64,000 nt of DNA from Nectonema munidae. Lineage: Eukaryota; Nematomorpha; Nectonematoida; Nectonematidae. Below the pieces are notes generated by a model. It was given only the letters and a program-made list of their open reading frames with translations, had not been told where the DNA came from and searched no databases. The position numbers and the translations under genes were made by a program. The stretch lies in the NCBI GenBank assembly GCA_030549495.1, contig JAUIRK010000922.1, positions 248,001 to 312,000 of the forward strand, given 5' to 3'. Position 1 is the first letter of the stretch. Every line of letters begins with the position of its first letter. Positions 26,996 to 39,933 of the stretch are shown in pieces.

Positions 26996-27846
26996 TATCT
27001 CTATAATTGGTTCCCTTCAATGCGACTAATTCTAACACTTCAAGTTAAAGGGTACTTTTTTAAAAAGTGGTTGATACTAGGATTTTTGCTCTCAGTAGAT
27101 TCTCCAGACCCGAAAAATCATCTTTATGTATTTTGGGTTTTCCCGTGATTTTAAAATTTTTTTATTTACATATTTGTGTGGGCCTATAAAATATTGTTTG
27201 AGTTGAGTTTGATTTGTCTAATTAACTTCCAACTCACCTCATATTTGTGAATATAGGTAGTTAAATTCAAATAATATTTTTAAAATAAACTTTACAAATA
27301 TATAAAAAGATAATAACAAATTATTAAAAAAATCAACTGACTTACTATTCAATGCCTTTGCCCCTCTATAGAAAGTCCACCAGCTAAAAGACACTAAATT
27401 CGTGGAATATTATTTTTATTCATTTCCTAAGTTTTTTATTGTTTATATATAATGGATATAAATTTTTTTTTAAAAAGTATAAATTTTATATATAAATTAT
27501 TTTACCGAATTGAACTAAAGAAAGACAAACATGGGTTTTGAAAGGATGATATTGCACATCTTTGATTAAATATACTATTGTGTTTTAAGGAATTGAAATT
27601 GCCAAATGAATTTTAATTAAATAACAATTATGTCCTTATTGGAACTGAAATTGCTAAATAGGGAGACAGTGATAATAAACAATAAAAAACCTTCAGATTA
27701 AAAAGTTTTCTCTTAAAGTTTCAAAAAAATTAAAAAAAAAAGCTCTAGAAAAATCATTCTTGAAATAAAAGCTTAAAAGGTAAACACTCAGGAATCAGTT
27801 TTGTTTCATTCCAAACTTTTAGTACGCTTTTTTGTCTACGCAGAGG
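26996..27846. other. AT-rich DNA, nothing recognised
   Basis: No supported feature between the SINE and MITE copy 3. Confidence 0.45.
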
Positions 27847-27850
27847 TTAA

Positions 27851-27980
27851 CCCATTTAAGACCAAGCAAAGCAGACGATATCTAAAAAAACGCAGACGAT
27901 TTATATTCAAAGTCATTGAAAAAAGCAGACGAAAATGAAATTACTTATGTTCCAAAATAGGAACATTGGTCGTAAATGGG
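27851..27980 (+). mobile_element. TTAA MITE copy 3
   Basis: TTAA at 27847-27850 and 27981-27984; tips CCCATTTAAGACC and GGTCGTAAATGGG. Confidence 0.92.
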
Positions 27981-28379
27981 TTAATGCTAGTGCATCAATG
28001 TTTTCTTTATCGCCCTTCTTATATACCGATATCTATAAAGACGATCAAATTCTTCAAATTTTATCTGTTTGCTAAAGACAGCATTCTCACTTAACTTGTC
28101 AAATTTTAGTTTGCTTGATGACTGCTAAGACATTATTTTCACATGTAAACTTTTCAACATTCACATATATAAGTAGTCTAGCATAGCAAGGTTTTTTTGT
28201 TTTTGTTTTTGTCTCCCCGTTGGCTTGCCAGCTAACAAATTATATACAAGCTAACTTATATACTTTTTATATATAAATATAATAAGTTATAATTAAATTT
28301 TTTTTTCTGACTTCGTTTGTGTATATAAGGAGTATATTTTTAAAATGTTCATAATATTTTAATATTCTTCGGGAATTTG

Positions 28380-29289
28380 TAAATCAGAGGTTTCAGAGAG
28401 ATTAACGAGATTGCAACCAACGGAAAAATTTGATTTAAACAGTACTCGCCGTTATCAAGCCAAGTTATTTTCCTTGTGGATGAATCAGTGATATAAATTG
28501 TTTGATTAGCTTTTCTTTCATCAGAAGCGAATTAATGGCTGCTTTGTGGAAAATTTCCAAATTGTCGTTTTTAACTTTTGCAATCAAATGATAAAGTCAC
28601 AATTTCTAAAGAAAAAAGGATTATTAGATTAAGGTTTCCTTTTTGTGATGCATCTTTTTCCCATTTTTCATTGGAAGAAGAATGCTCTTCAACTTCTTGC
28701 ACACCACCAAGTCGCATTTATTTACAAAGAGCTTCTGGCGCAAGAAGCGTGCGAGATGGTGTTATAGCGCGTGTGTATGTTATTTCATTTTATTGGATTT
28801 CATCTTGCCTTCCATTTTTCATTTGATTAACTTCTTTGATTTAATGCACCATGCGAATTGACTTTTAACTCCATTAACAAAAATGGACTTTTATTTTCCT
28901 TGTCGACTTTTAAATTTTCTCCTAATAAACGCGGAGCTAAGAGATGTACTCAATCTCTTCCTCTCCAAAATATGCTCATTTTCGAGATGAAAAAATCGTT
29001 ATCTCGAAGGAATTTTTGTTGTATTGTGCTATAGATTTGTTTTACAAGTAAAAAATTCTTTTGAATCAAAAATTGAGATTAACTGTGGAAGATGCAGTAG
29101 CGTATTTGTAACAAATTCTTCTCCACTGTCCATGCCTGGACTTATTACAGAGCAACTGAGTGAGAAATTGCCCGGCGCTCAACACAAATACAGGGGATTA
29201 TCTTCAATGCGTTCTAGTAATTCTATAAAAGTGATGAAAATTTGGCTTGAGGAGCCTGCTTACTCATGGCAAGTTCAGCCGGATGTTAG
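28380..29289. other. mixed-composition stretch without an assigned gene
   Basis: Less AT-rich than its flanks. 28578-28826 (+) and 29024-29293 (+) are open but match nothing I know; the second (PGLITEQLSEKLPGAQHKY) ends exactly at the TTAA of MITE copy 4. It could hold a non-coding first exon of the 597-residue gene or a decayed element. Confidence 0.25.
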
Positions 29290-29293
29290 TTAA

Positions 29294-29423
29294 CCCATTT
29301 ACGACCAATGTTCCTATTTGGGAACATAAGTAATTTTATCTTCGTCTGCTTTTTTCAATGACTTTGAATATAAATCGTCTGCGTTTTTTTAGATATCGTC
29401 TGCTTTGCTTGGTCGTAAATGGG
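29294..29423 (-). mobile_element. TTAA MITE copy 4
   Basis: TTAA at 29290-29293 and 29424-29427; tips CCCATTTACGACC and GGTCGTAAATGGG, near-perfect inverted repeats. Lies two bases beyond the TTAA from the start of a hAT-type element at 29430. Confidence 0.92.
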
Positions 29424-29429
29424 TTAAAA

Positions 29430-30656
29430 CAGTGGTTCTCAAAATAGACTGTAGCGTTCTTAGGGGCGCTGTGAAAAGTTAGGAATATCATTAAAATTTT
29501 TTACATTTTCGTATTCAGTATGTAAAATTTTATATGCATCTTGGATTTTTTTTAAAAAAGATAAAAACAATTTTTGCAAAAATATCTGTTTGCAAAGTTC
29601 AGCGTCATCATCACATCCATTTTGACTTGGCAAAATAAAAAAAAAATATTTGACAGATTTCAAACTCAAAAATTTTTTCTACCATTTCACTCGATTTCTT
29701 AAAAGGAATTGAAATATGATTTCTAAGCTTGACAGTTTCAATGAAGAAATCAGCATAGGAAAAGTTTATAAATACGGAGAAGTTCGAATACTTTTGATCG
29801 GAAGTTGAAGCTAAATTTATCCTATATTATTCGCCTGACTCAAAACATTTTCTATTGATGAATCTATAATTCCATATTAGGACATTCGTTTAATCAATTT
29901 ATTCAAATCAAAGCTTCGATTTAGATTCAAGGCATATTGTGAAACATTAACCAACTGACATTGTGTCTCTCTTGAATCATTTTTTGGAAAAGCAGAGAAG
30001 CAAACTTTTGTGTGTGAATTTGTATTTGCGGTATATAATATTTTTCACAAATAGGTATGGTTCATTTTTTTCCCATTCTATCTTTGTTTGAAGTTTAAAA
30101 AAAACACGAAAAAATTTTCGAATGGCTAATTAGTCAAGATAGAACTATCAACATTTCTAAAAAAATTGAGAGTTATTATGAATTTTTGAATGTTTTAGTA
30201 TTTTTTTCTAGTAACATGGAATGAGAACAAACCATTATGTAGTGAGTCCTTTAAATGTCGTTAAAAGTACATTGAAACTAAAAAAATATTCACAAAAATA
30301 GAAAAAAGAATCGATATCACGTGTCCAAATATGATAAAATTTTAAAAAAAAACAATTATCATTATGGTATCAATTTATTAAGCGTAAAATTTAAAAATAA
30401 AATTATGATGCATTGAATGTATCTAGGACTTGTCAAAACAAAGAAACTTTTTTAAATCAAAATTCAAAGTAACATTGAAAAGTTATTTTCTTATCTTTAT
30501 TTCTATATACATCATAAAATTAATAATAAATCAATAAATTTGCCAAATGTTGACCATTTTAATGTGATATTCTTAGCCTATTTTTCCTGCAAATTTGCTA
30601 TCTAAGTCGCAAAACAAGAATTTTCGCTTTCTCAGGGCCGCAGTTGAAAACCACTG
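29430..30656. mobile_element. long non-autonomous hAT-type element
   Basis: Left end CAGTGGTTCTCAAAATAG, right end CGCAGTTGAAAACCACTG: inverted repeats of the hAT type, as in the relic at 701-2596. 1227 bp; the inside is AT-rich with short open stretches (29460-29669 minus) unlike any known protein. Target duplication not clear. Confidence 0.6.
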
Positions 30657-31449
30657 ATTTACTGTCAGCTAATGGACTAGCTAACCGACTGAGTTGCTAA
30701 CACAGTGAACAAAGAAATAAGCAATGAACTTCTTCAAAATTACAAAACTATACTGACAGTTTGCTTACAAACATAATGTTTATTTCAATAGAATTAATAA
30801 AAATAAAAAAAATACATAAATCTACTTTTTGGGTTGGAGTGTGTGAAAATAAATTGGACACAAAAAAAATCGTAGGATTCTTCCAATACACTGGAAAATA
30901 ATTATTGAATCGATGAAAAATAGAGGAGAAGATGAAAATGTTCATAAATTTTTTCTACGAGAAAATATATTTTCATTTCATATAGCAAAAGTAATGCTAA
31001 AACTTATAATCTTAAAAAGATCTATTCTTCTTTACGCACAATTATAAAGATGGAAAGAACACGCTTGAAGTTTTTAATGTACTCAAAGGAGTCACGAATT
31101 TTCGAGCAATTTAAATTTCAAATACATTTTCTGCACGTTTCAAGGTCAAACACGTTTAAACATATTTTCTTTCTTTCTCCTACAAAGTATACACACAAAT
31201 CAAATTAGCAGGAAAAGCCTTTTTATTCATTTTCTTTTGTCCAATAGGAATTGTATATGCTTGCGATTTCATGCCATTGTGAGGTTGTGTGTAAAAGATA
31301 AACTTTTTAACACTTCAAATGTTTAAAACATGTCATTTTTCTCCCCTAGAATTAATTTTTTTTTTTATCAAAAAGGAACTAATCATTATTTTAAAATATA
31401 TTATAGCAATAATAAAAAAAACAAAAAAATAATTAATATAAAAAAAATT
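30657..31449. other. AT-rich DNA, nothing recognised
   Basis: No supported feature; may include the lost end of piggyBac relic 1. Confidence 0.4.
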
Positions 31450-32370
31450 TCATAAATTAAAAAAAAGCCAGTTGTATATTGGCAACTGTGGCAGAAGTAA
31501 AGTAGTTAGCAAAGAAAATACTTTCGGATTTTTCAAAAGCCAAAAACTTTGAAAAAAAAAGTTTATTTCTTTAAAAAAAAACAAAAAATTTATTTTATAT
31601 TCCTTTAAAACTAGCATCACAAACATTTTTTGGTTTTCATTGCAAAATTTCTTCTGGCATTTAGAACAAACTAGAAAAATACTTCTGATTTTTGTTGGAT
31701 AACAGATCACACAATTGCGCCAGGTAGGTTGGGATGTACTTGGTTAATCTTTTTGATACTACTAAAATTTGAAAGTAGGACATTATTATACTCGGGAAAT
31801 TGGATTTTTGGGCACGGGATTTGATAGAGTTGCCGGAAAGGAGTATGGATACACTTTTGATGCAATTAAGTGTTATTCCACTACTTTATTACAGAAGTGT
31901 TAAGAGCAGCCATGTCGAGAAAATTACTGAATACAACAATCATCGGCCAACCTCTTGAGGCTTTGTATGTTGTATAGGCAAGCGTAATTTTATTCAATTT
32001 ATCAACACCTGATTTGAAACGTTTGTAGCACAACAACGACTCTGGTTTATGTCTCGGCCCACTTTCTCCCAAGCATGATGGTGTTGGCTACTCAAGACAA
32101 GAAGAGCATTAAAATGGACCGTTGCGTGATTTTTAGGAATATAGGCAACACGTAAAGGACAACTTGAATACAGAACTCGCGATTCGTACTGACCTAACTC
32201 CAAGCTTTTTAGATGTTGAGTCTTGAAAATGGAAGGAGTACACCGTTTGTTGGAAGTAAGTTTGCCTAACACAGATAAATTGAGTCAAACATAGTGTGTG
32301 GTCCATGAAAAAAAGATCGCATACTATCCCAGTGCTTTTGGGTATATTAGAAGAAGTCACAAGCCTTTTT
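31450..32370 (-). mobile_element. piggyBac transposase relic 1
   Basis: Minus-strand pieces in order: IVCDLFFMDHTLC (region of the second catalytic Asp), LGQYESRVLYSSCPLRVAYI, NALLVLSSQHH, CYKRFKSGVDKLNKITLAYT, GWPMIVVFSNFLDMAALN, and the C-terminal cysteine-rich piece VCSKCQKKFCNEN. The order and the YKRFKSGVD / FSNFLDMAA marks are those of piggyBac transposases. At least four frame breaks. Ends not located. Confidence 0.8.
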
Positions 32371-33660
32371 ACAATTTCTCTTCCTGATAAATAAAGCCTT
32401 TCGTATTAAAATTGAAACGAATAGTTCACGACACAAAATGTAATACCTTCTAGAATCATGAATTTTTTTCCGTCATGTACCAGGCTTACACTGGGATCAT
32501 AAACTTTTATGGGAAAATTTGCTCTGAATCTCAGAAGCCGTATTCATCAACGAAAGCATAATCCTGAAGCTTTCAGTATCTAAAAATAAAATTTTTTTCT
32601 TATTTCATGTTTTGGGTTATTGTAAGCTGTTTAGAAAAATGTATACTCTGGACTTCCGTGAAGATACATTTATCATATTTATTTGATTTTTTTAAGAAGA
32701 AAAATTTTAAGGTTATGTAGCAATATAACAAAAAAATAACTAATTGCTTAGAAGTTTGAGAATAAAAAAATTAATAATGAAGCGATATCATTGAACCATT
32801 AATTTTTCTTATAATTTTACCACAAATACTACAAGAAAACTGAAAACTCGAGTAAACGATGGCATTTTGTGGACAATCACTTCATTTCGTCTCAAATAAT
32901 TCTATTTTTAGTAAGATTTATTAGTATCCCTAATACCTGAACAACAAATTTGTAAATAGCATATTTATTACCAAGTTTTTTTAAAAGTTTTGCAATGGCA
33001 TATTTAAACTTTGGCAAAATATAATGTAATTCATTAAATCTTAGGAAACTTAATGCTGGAAGTTTTGCAATGTTTTAAAGTTAAGTAACAATTAAACACA
33101 GTTCCCTCGTTTTAGTGTGCCCCGAAAAAGCAATGTAACTTGTTCATTTTCTTTGAATTTAGTTGAAGAAACGTTTTACCAAAATCACTTCACTCAGTTT
33201 ATGAGCTTCAAGCATTAAAGACGCCATTTTGTTTTCAGACATAACAACGACAAACATTTAATAAATGAAGGAGAATGGAAAAAGGATCTTGAATAAACAA
33301 AGGGCAGGTTTAATGGATTCTACTTAAAAATTGTGCCTTTTCTGTAAAAAAGTTATCTCAGGATGATAAACTTGCTTTTATTGTGAACGTTAAGTGCTTC
33401 AAATGAAAAACAAGGAATCCATTAGAGAGATTTTTTATTACACACTTACTTTTCAATTTTGAATTGAATAAAAAGAAAGCAGAAACAGTGAAAGAGTTGA
33501 AGGATTTTTTCCTTCAGGTGTTATTTTTAAGTTATGTTCTTTATGACGAAATTTTAAGGTTACATATTTATGTATATTTAATTTAAGAAGGATAAAAAGT
33601 GGCAAACTCAAGTGAAAATGTGACATTTTTGCACTCTATTCATTAGATATAAAATTTAGA
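32371..33660. other. AT-rich DNA, nothing recognised
   Basis: May include the 5' part of piggyBac relic 1, too worn to name. Confidence 0.4.
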
Positions 33661-33664
33661 CCCT

Positions 33665-33785
33665 TGATTATCTCGATATATGGCCTTATGGATGAAGTGA
33701 GATGTGAGTATCTAATGGCGCTAGTTCGATTCTTGATCCAGGGATCTAGACTTGTCCAATTTATCGAGGATATTTTTTCCTTGGT
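33665..33785 (+). mobile_element. degenerate SINE, perhaps family C
   Basis: TATATGGCCTTATGGATGAA and GCTAGTTCGATTCTTGATCC resemble an A-box/B-box pair at tRNA spacing; the tail is not recognised. Confidence 0.35.
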
Positions 33786-33954
33786 ATCAAATCAAAATTT
33801 ACAAAAAAAAATGTGTTAGAAATTAGTTTTTTTAAAAAAGATCTACCTCCAAAGGTGTTATATAAAAAAAATCTAATAAATATTGAAAGAAAAAAACTTT
33901 TTTTATTTAGTAAAATAACAAACAAGCGAAAAAACAACATACTTTATATATAAC

Positions 33955-34390
33955 CTCAATTACAATCTTTGCATATGATTTCAGAGTGCTCCTTGCATAC
34001 ATCATTTCTACAAGATGAACAACTTTGAAAATTTTTGCGAATGTTAGGGTTAGGTTTATATGTTTCCAGCGACTGGCCATCTACGTGTTCAATGTTCATG
34101 CATAACTTGTGTAATTTGGACACATTTGTTTCGCTTTGTCAACTCCACACTCATACTGATTACACACCAGCATTGACCTTGGTTTTCTTCTTTATCCCTA
34201 TTGTCTTGACTACTCCTTATGAGAACAGCTTTGAAGTGCATGCGAGCATGGTTTGGGGGTATATATGCAACTAGAGAAGAACACTGACAGTAAATAGACA
34301 CAGATTCGCATTCAACAAGACCTTCTTGGCTCAAACTCCTTCTTTTGAAAATCTGTGGAACACATCTTCTAGGTGAATGCATGGTTCCAG
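33955..34390 (-). mobile_element. piggyBac transposase relic 2
   Basis: Minus strand: SLVAYIPPNHARMHFKAVLI at about 34260 parallels relic 1 (LRVAYIPKNHATVHFNALLV), then CNQYECGVDKAKQMC, and at about 33965-34030 the cysteine-rich end SCSSCRNDVCKEHSEIICKD, a textbook C..C..VCKEH..C..C pattern. Same family as relic 1; broken, with the middle deleted. Confidence 0.75.
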
Positions 34391-35372
34391 GAGAAGTAAT
34401 TGGATGATGTTAAATTTTAAAAAGTTCATAATTGATGATCCATAAAAAACGTATAAGATATGATTGCAGATTTCAAAAAACTAAACGCTTTGTTATCTCG
34501 ACACCTTTATATTAATTTGAGTCACAATAATTTGAAATATAATTCTCAGGTGTCAGGACATAAAATGATTGGGAATCCTTAATGTGGTAAAACTTAATGC
34601 CCCATTGACAGGTTTGCGCGGCTTCAAAATTTGGATTGGAAAATTGTTAAACTTGTTACGAGTCCAATATCTAGAAAAGCCCACAGAATTTTGGCATCAA
34701 TGAGGCCTCAGTGAATGTGTTGGCTCATCAAAGGAAGCTTAAATATACGTGAAGTATATTCTTACTTTAATAAAATTTTATAAAATGATCATGAAGTATC
34801 CTTATAGAAGCAATCTTATATAAAGCTGTGTTTTTTGTAATGCGATTGCCGAACCTTAAAAATGTTGAAATAACCAACTTAAAATATTTTTTAGTAATAA
34901 TCGCTTTCACCAAAAAGAAGTCTTCTGTGAAAACAATTTTTCTATTGAGACTTTTGATCATGCTTTATTCCCATTTGATCGAGGCAATCAATATAAACGA
35001 AAAGTTTATATTTGCAAAAGAATGTAACCAAAGAAAGTACACCTCTAGTTATATTATCATCTTCAACTACAGTTTGTCTGATAAAATTTGTAGTGTGTGA
35101 GAAAATTTAGAGATAAGTAAAAAAAGTTGAAATTGTGTTATCTGAGATTTTCGTTTTACTTTGACAAAGAGATGTGAAGACACATTTCTTTGATTCATTA
35201 ATCTTGGTCTTCCAAATCTTGTAAGCATAGTAGAAGTATAAATGCTTCCATCTTGATATATAAATTGAGAATCTGTATTGATTTTAGGGAACAAGAAAAT
35301 GTAAAGATAGAAACGCAAGTTTAGAAAAACGAAAAATGAGGAGCTGTAAAAGAGAATAGAATAAAGATGTTT
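34391..35372. other. AT-rich DNA, nothing recognised
   Basis: Open frames at 34828-35100 (+) and 35067-35318 (-) overlap on opposite strands and show no protein-like pattern. Confidence 0.4.
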
Positions 35373-35765
35373 CTGAAATACCAGGACATTCCCGGTTCTA
35401 AAAATTTGGGAACCGTCTCGGAAACAAAAAGTATTTCCGGTTCCGAGAATAACTTAGTTGTAATTGATTTATTTCACTATGCAATTCTTTGCATAAAACT
35501 TTACTGCACTTCATTCATATAAAATCTTTTTTTCATTGTCATCTCATTTTAATGGTAAACGGAGAAAAGGGTGCAAACGGCAAAAGAGTTTTCTTTTTTT
35601 TTATCTGCTGCACACTTTTCTCCTAGAACCATTTTAATGATAATGATATAGAAAGAAAAAGTATACATCTGTTTATAATAAATCAAAAACGTCAATTTCA
35701 TTGCATCTTTTTGCTGTCTATATATCTCCTTAAGGAACCGGGATTTCCCGGTTTTGTAAGTGCAA
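35373..35765. mobile_element. possible hAT-type MITE
   Basis: CATTCCCGGTTCTAAAA near 35386 and AGGAACCGGGATTTCCCGG near 35733 are inverted relatives, a common hAT tip. Exact ends and duplication not found. Confidence 0.4.
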
Positions 35766-36203
35766 ACTCCCTCATACATTAAAATTAGAGAAGCAATTGC
35801 AAACGGTGCTGTTATTATACAGCTCTGTGTTTTCACTTCACCAAAAATGCCTACGTTACAAATGTGTGATTAATTTAAATTCCTTCAGTTTCCTAAGCGG
35901 ATGATTTTTTATTAATTACCCCTAACTATTATTTTTCCTACAATGAAAAGATTTTAAATTAGAAAAATATCAACTTTTAGAAACTTGGGCCGATCGATAA
36001 GGCCGCATCTGGACTTCTACCCTATATTAAAATATAAAATCATGCGCGGGTTAAGATGTGTGTCCTCAACAAGTTTTGCTTATCTTTGTTATGGCTGGAG
36101 CACAGAGTGTAAGTATGCCTGTCATTGTTCGGTATTTATTTGAGCATATTTAAAACAGTCAGAATTTGAAATAGCATTTTCCAAAATAATAGTTATTCGT
36201 TAA

Positions 36204-36332
36204 CCCATTTAAGGCCAAGCAAAGCAGACGATATCTAAAAAAACGCAGACGATTTATATTCAAAGTCATTGAAAAAAAGCTGACGTAGATGAAATTACTT
36301 GTTCCAAAATAGGAACATTGGCCTTAAATGGG
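36204..36332 (+). mobile_element. TTAA MITE copy 5
   Basis: TTAA at 36200-36203 and 36333-36336; tips CCCATTTAAGGCC and GGCCTTAAATGGG. The third internal motif is changed to GCTGACGT. Confidence 0.92.
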
Positions 36333-36796
36333 TTAAAGTATGCCATAATGGGTGGAAAATTTAAAAAATCAATGTCCAGAGTGAATCACAAATACCAACT
36401 CTTGAAGCTGAGTGAATCTTGCATGTAAAATCTAAAGTAGACATGTGAGGATTAATCGGAGTCGTAAGAGTCGTGCTTTTTTATATATCGGAAAATTTTA
36501 TCTGTGCCTTCCGATCCTAAGTTAAGCTTCACTTGCCTTTGTTCATAAAGAAATGAATATGACTTTTCTAACTATTGGATAATACATCTTTGTAAAGGAA
36601 ATATTACTATAAAAAAGCTCGCGGGTGCAATTTGACCCTCGGGCAGCGGTTTTACCACTCCTGGTTTAAAGAAAATGAACAAAATAAATTTCCAAATGTT
36701 TACCGTATTTTGACTAAAGTGTTTATCTGGTAAAAATCCGTAAAATTTCGCCAAAATTGGCATAGTTTGTAGCATGTATGTAATATACATGTATAC

Positions 36797-37093
36797 ACTG
36801 CACGCGCTAAGCAAAAATTTTAGGGGGGAGGGGGCTTCATTGGGGCGCTAATTTATGAACTATCAGATTAATCCACTTCAAGGAGAAAATAAAACATAAT
36901 GTATTTGTCATGCCATATCTATACAGTTTACATTTTGATGAAAGAAATTATCATGAATGCTAGATCTTTGTCATATTTTTGTAGGGGAGTTTGAAAATAA
37001 GCTGGAGGGGGGCTTGAGAAATAGTTGGGGGGGGGGGGGGGGGGGGGGTGGGGGCTGGTGCCCCAAAATTTAATAGGTAGCGCGGGCTCTGCA
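36797..37093. mobile_element. MITE with G-rich interior and a 22-G run
   Basis: Left: TGCACGCGCTAAGCAAAAAT, TTTTAGGGGGGAGGGGGC. Right, read in reverse: TGCAGAGCCCGCGCTACC, TAAATTTTGGGGCACC. The two ends pair imperfectly. Contains an uninterrupted run of 22 G at 37027-37048. Confidence 0.5.
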
Positions 37094-37706
37094 TCTATAA
37101 GTAAACGTTAGGCCGAAAATTATAGAAAATATTTGTAAATTATTAAAAAAAATTTAACACTGTTTAACTAATACAAAGTTTGTCATATATGTCAGTAATA
37201 AAATGAAAAATAAGTAATGTATTAATTATAGAAGACTTGGAAGAGGTGGTGAAAAAAAGTTTGATAAATTCGAAATTAAATATCGCGATGTGCAAAAAGA
37301 GAATTTTGAGGAGAAAGCAATGAACACACGCATTTAGGAGGTACATGGATAAAAGTACATTAATAAATCTCTGAAAAATAAACGACGAAGAAGAATTATA
37401 CATAAAGCGTGTTTTTGGGTTGAGGTAGTTAGAAAAGTTGCAAATATTTTTGGAAGAATAGAATTACTGAAATTTGAAATAAGGTTTAAAAATTTAACTT
37501 TACCCCAAAAAAATTATTATTTGATAAAAATGCATCCTATTTTTAATACAATTTAAAGAAAAAATGAAGTTATTGTTATTTAAATAATAAAGACACAGTT
37601 TCTATCAACGAAAACTCTGCTCAAATTTTTATATAACTTAAGACAGGTGGCTTTTATTTCATACGAAATTCGCATCCCATTCGTTGTGGAAGGGTAAAGC
37701 TTGTAC

Positions 37707-37951
37707 TAGAGATGTATCGGATGTGAAATTTTTGCATCCGCGGATATCAAATTTAACATTATAGCAGATGCGAGAATTTTAGCGAATGGGGATATCATAA
37801 TTGCTATTCTAGCAAAAGCAAGTTGTATACTTCTTAAAAATTTTGAGAGATAGATGCCAATTTTTGGATACTGTAAAAATTGAAAAAAACTGTGCGGTAA
37901 ATAGAAAAATGTTTGAAAATTGCAGATGCGGGGATATCCAATACATCTCTA
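37707..37951. mobile_element. hAT-type MITE, TAGAGATGTATCGG family
   Basis: 245 bp. Ends TAGAGATGTATCGGATGT and ATATCCAATACATCTCTA; flanks GCTTGTAC and GGTCGTAC agree in 6 of 8 bases. Interior GATATCATAATTGCTATTCT and ACTTCTTAAAAATTTT is shared with a fragment at 62160-62300; the right end is shared with 60290-60440. Confidence 0.7.
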
Positions 37952-37959
37952 GGTCGTAC

Positions 37960-38774
37960 TGTTGGATTTTTCAAAAAAATTAAGTCGATTTAGTGAAGGG
38001 CCATTATAAATTCAGATTATACTTTTTACAGCGTAGACAAAAATATTGAAGTATCATAGAATGAAAAACAAGCCAAAATAGTACAGTATGGAAAACATCC
38101 AAAATAATAGCTTGAATAAAAGGAAGGTAAAAAATGCTTACATATGATTTAGACAAGCAAAAAGTTTTGCAAAAGTATGAATGTCAGAATTATTATTTTT
38201 CTCTTTATATAATAGAATAAAATACTTTAAAATATAATTGCATATAATGATTAAAAAATTGGGATTTGTTCACGCTGTCAACACAATTTTTAAGAATTAT
38301 ATAATATAAATTTTATCTAATAAAAAAAATGATATTTGCCGACCCCTTGTAAAAACCAACAGTTGACCCAGAACCCAAAAACCATATGCTTTCAATAAAA
38401 GCGAAAAAACAATTATTTAGACAAATTGATATTCCATAGTGATGCACTCTCTCCAAATTTTGAAAATTGGCGCGAGTATGTTGAAAACGAAGACTAATCG
38501 AATTCAAAATAACATCCATTTACATTAGATAGGGATGGATGCCTTTCTTGTGGTTGAGCAATAATCATTTTGAGGTAAACACTTTAGGATGAGTTCTGGG
38601 TTTGAAGCAGGATCATTTTCGATAAGAAGTTGACAGTTCACACTTCAGGCAAAAGAGTGCTCCGAACTGGAAAAAGATTATTTATCCATTTTAGCGCATG
38701 ATATTTCAGCAAGTCTTTGTTCTTTTCCTTATTTATAATGTGAAGTTCGACAAAATAAAAAAAAAATGAGTATA
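37960..38774. other. AT-rich DNA, nothing recognised
   Basis: No supported feature. This is downstream of the SLC6 stop and probably beyond its transcript end. Confidence 0.4.
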
Positions 38775-38778
38775 TTAG

Positions 38779-38872
38779 CCCACTTATTTAAGACCAAGCA
38801 AAGCAGACGATATCTAAAAAAAAAACGCAGACGAGGATTAAATTACTTATGTTCCCAAATGGGAACATTGGG
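38779..38872 (+). mobile_element. TTAA MITE copy 6, internally deleted
   Basis: A 94-bp copy. Left flank is TTAG (a changed TTAA), tip CCCACTTATTTAAGACC, right end ACATTGGG then TTAA. About 35 internal bases and part of the right tip are missing. Confidence 0.8.
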
Positions 38873-39505
38873 TTAAAAAGAAAGATTGAAGTTTGCAGTT
38901 AATTTTATTATCTAATTTGGAGAGCTATTCACCAAAGACTGATCAAAGAGTCCAAAGAATAAAATGGTTAAAATTTTATTTCGGGTAAAACATGATACAT
39001 AAATTAATGTAGCTTAAGTCTAAGGAAAAAAATACAATCATGATTAAGAGAGATAAATGAAGAATAAGCATAGTTGGATGGAGTTGGTGGAAGTGTGATA
39101 GAAAATACTAATAATAAAACCATTAAAAAAATCAAAGTCATTTCGATAAAAGTACCAAATCTATAAAGGTATATGAAATAATTTTAAAAGAGCAAGAAGC
39201 AAAAATCACAAAACAACACACACCTGAGATATTAACTAATCAGCGGATTGCTAGTTGTTGCATTGTAAAAAACAATGAAAATGTGTGCGAATATTATACA
39301 GTGTGTGTGATTATAAATGCGGCAAAAGGGTAATGCTATATAAATTAAGATAAACTATACACATGTCGTTTATGCAAATAGCAAGGACTCATATTTAAAT
39401 AAATTAAACAAACATATAGCAATAATATGATTATAACAATGAGCACACACGTACAGTAATTCCGCTGTTTGAGAGAGAGTGTCGGTAAAGCTTGTTAGAA
39501 TGAAT
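38873..39505 (-). other. 3' UTR and downstream of the SLC6 gene
   Basis: AT-rich sequence after the stop at 39506. A canonical AATAAA on this strand is at 38975-38980; a CATAAA variant is at about 39368. Which one is used cannot be told. Confidence 0.4.
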
Positions 39506-39933
39506 TTAAGAATCTTTAGTGACGAAAGAAATCCCTTCTTCATCATCATCTTTTTCTTTGTGATCATAGGCTTTAGAGTCATTGTTCCTATTTTGGTTTT
39601 TGGGCTCGTTTTTGAAAGAAGAATCATCATGTTGATTGAACAGACTGGTTTTCCTTTTAGCGGACGTCAAATCTTCATCCTCTTCTCCTCCTCCTTCTTC
39701 TTCTTCTTCTGGAATGCCGGATTGTGAAATTCTGTCCAAACGCTCAAAGAGTTCGTTAAAGTTGGCAGAACTTTCAATCTCTGTTATGATTGGAGGATGA
39801 AGAGTCATTACACTGCCCTTTTCCAGGTTGGAAGAGCCAAGCCATGGACGAGAAAGACTGGAGACAAGGTAATGGCGGTACTCAGCTAAGCCCAAGTACC
39901 GACACAATGCTACAATCGGAATCGGTAAAAGAC
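39506..39933 (-). CDS. SLC6 transporter last exon: end of TM12 and C-terminal tail
   Basis: Begins after TTTGCATAG with GT completing Gly, then LLPIPIVALCRYL (TM12), and runs to a stop at 39506. The cytoplasmic tail of about 130 residues is hydrophilic: SLSRPWLGSSN, PPIITEIES, an acidic block EEEEEGGGEEDED, then a lysine/aspartate-rich end finishing FVTKDS. The plus-strand frames over this stretch are shadows. A possible AATAAA signal for this strand lies at 38975-38980, about 530 bases beyond the stop. Confidence 0.93.
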
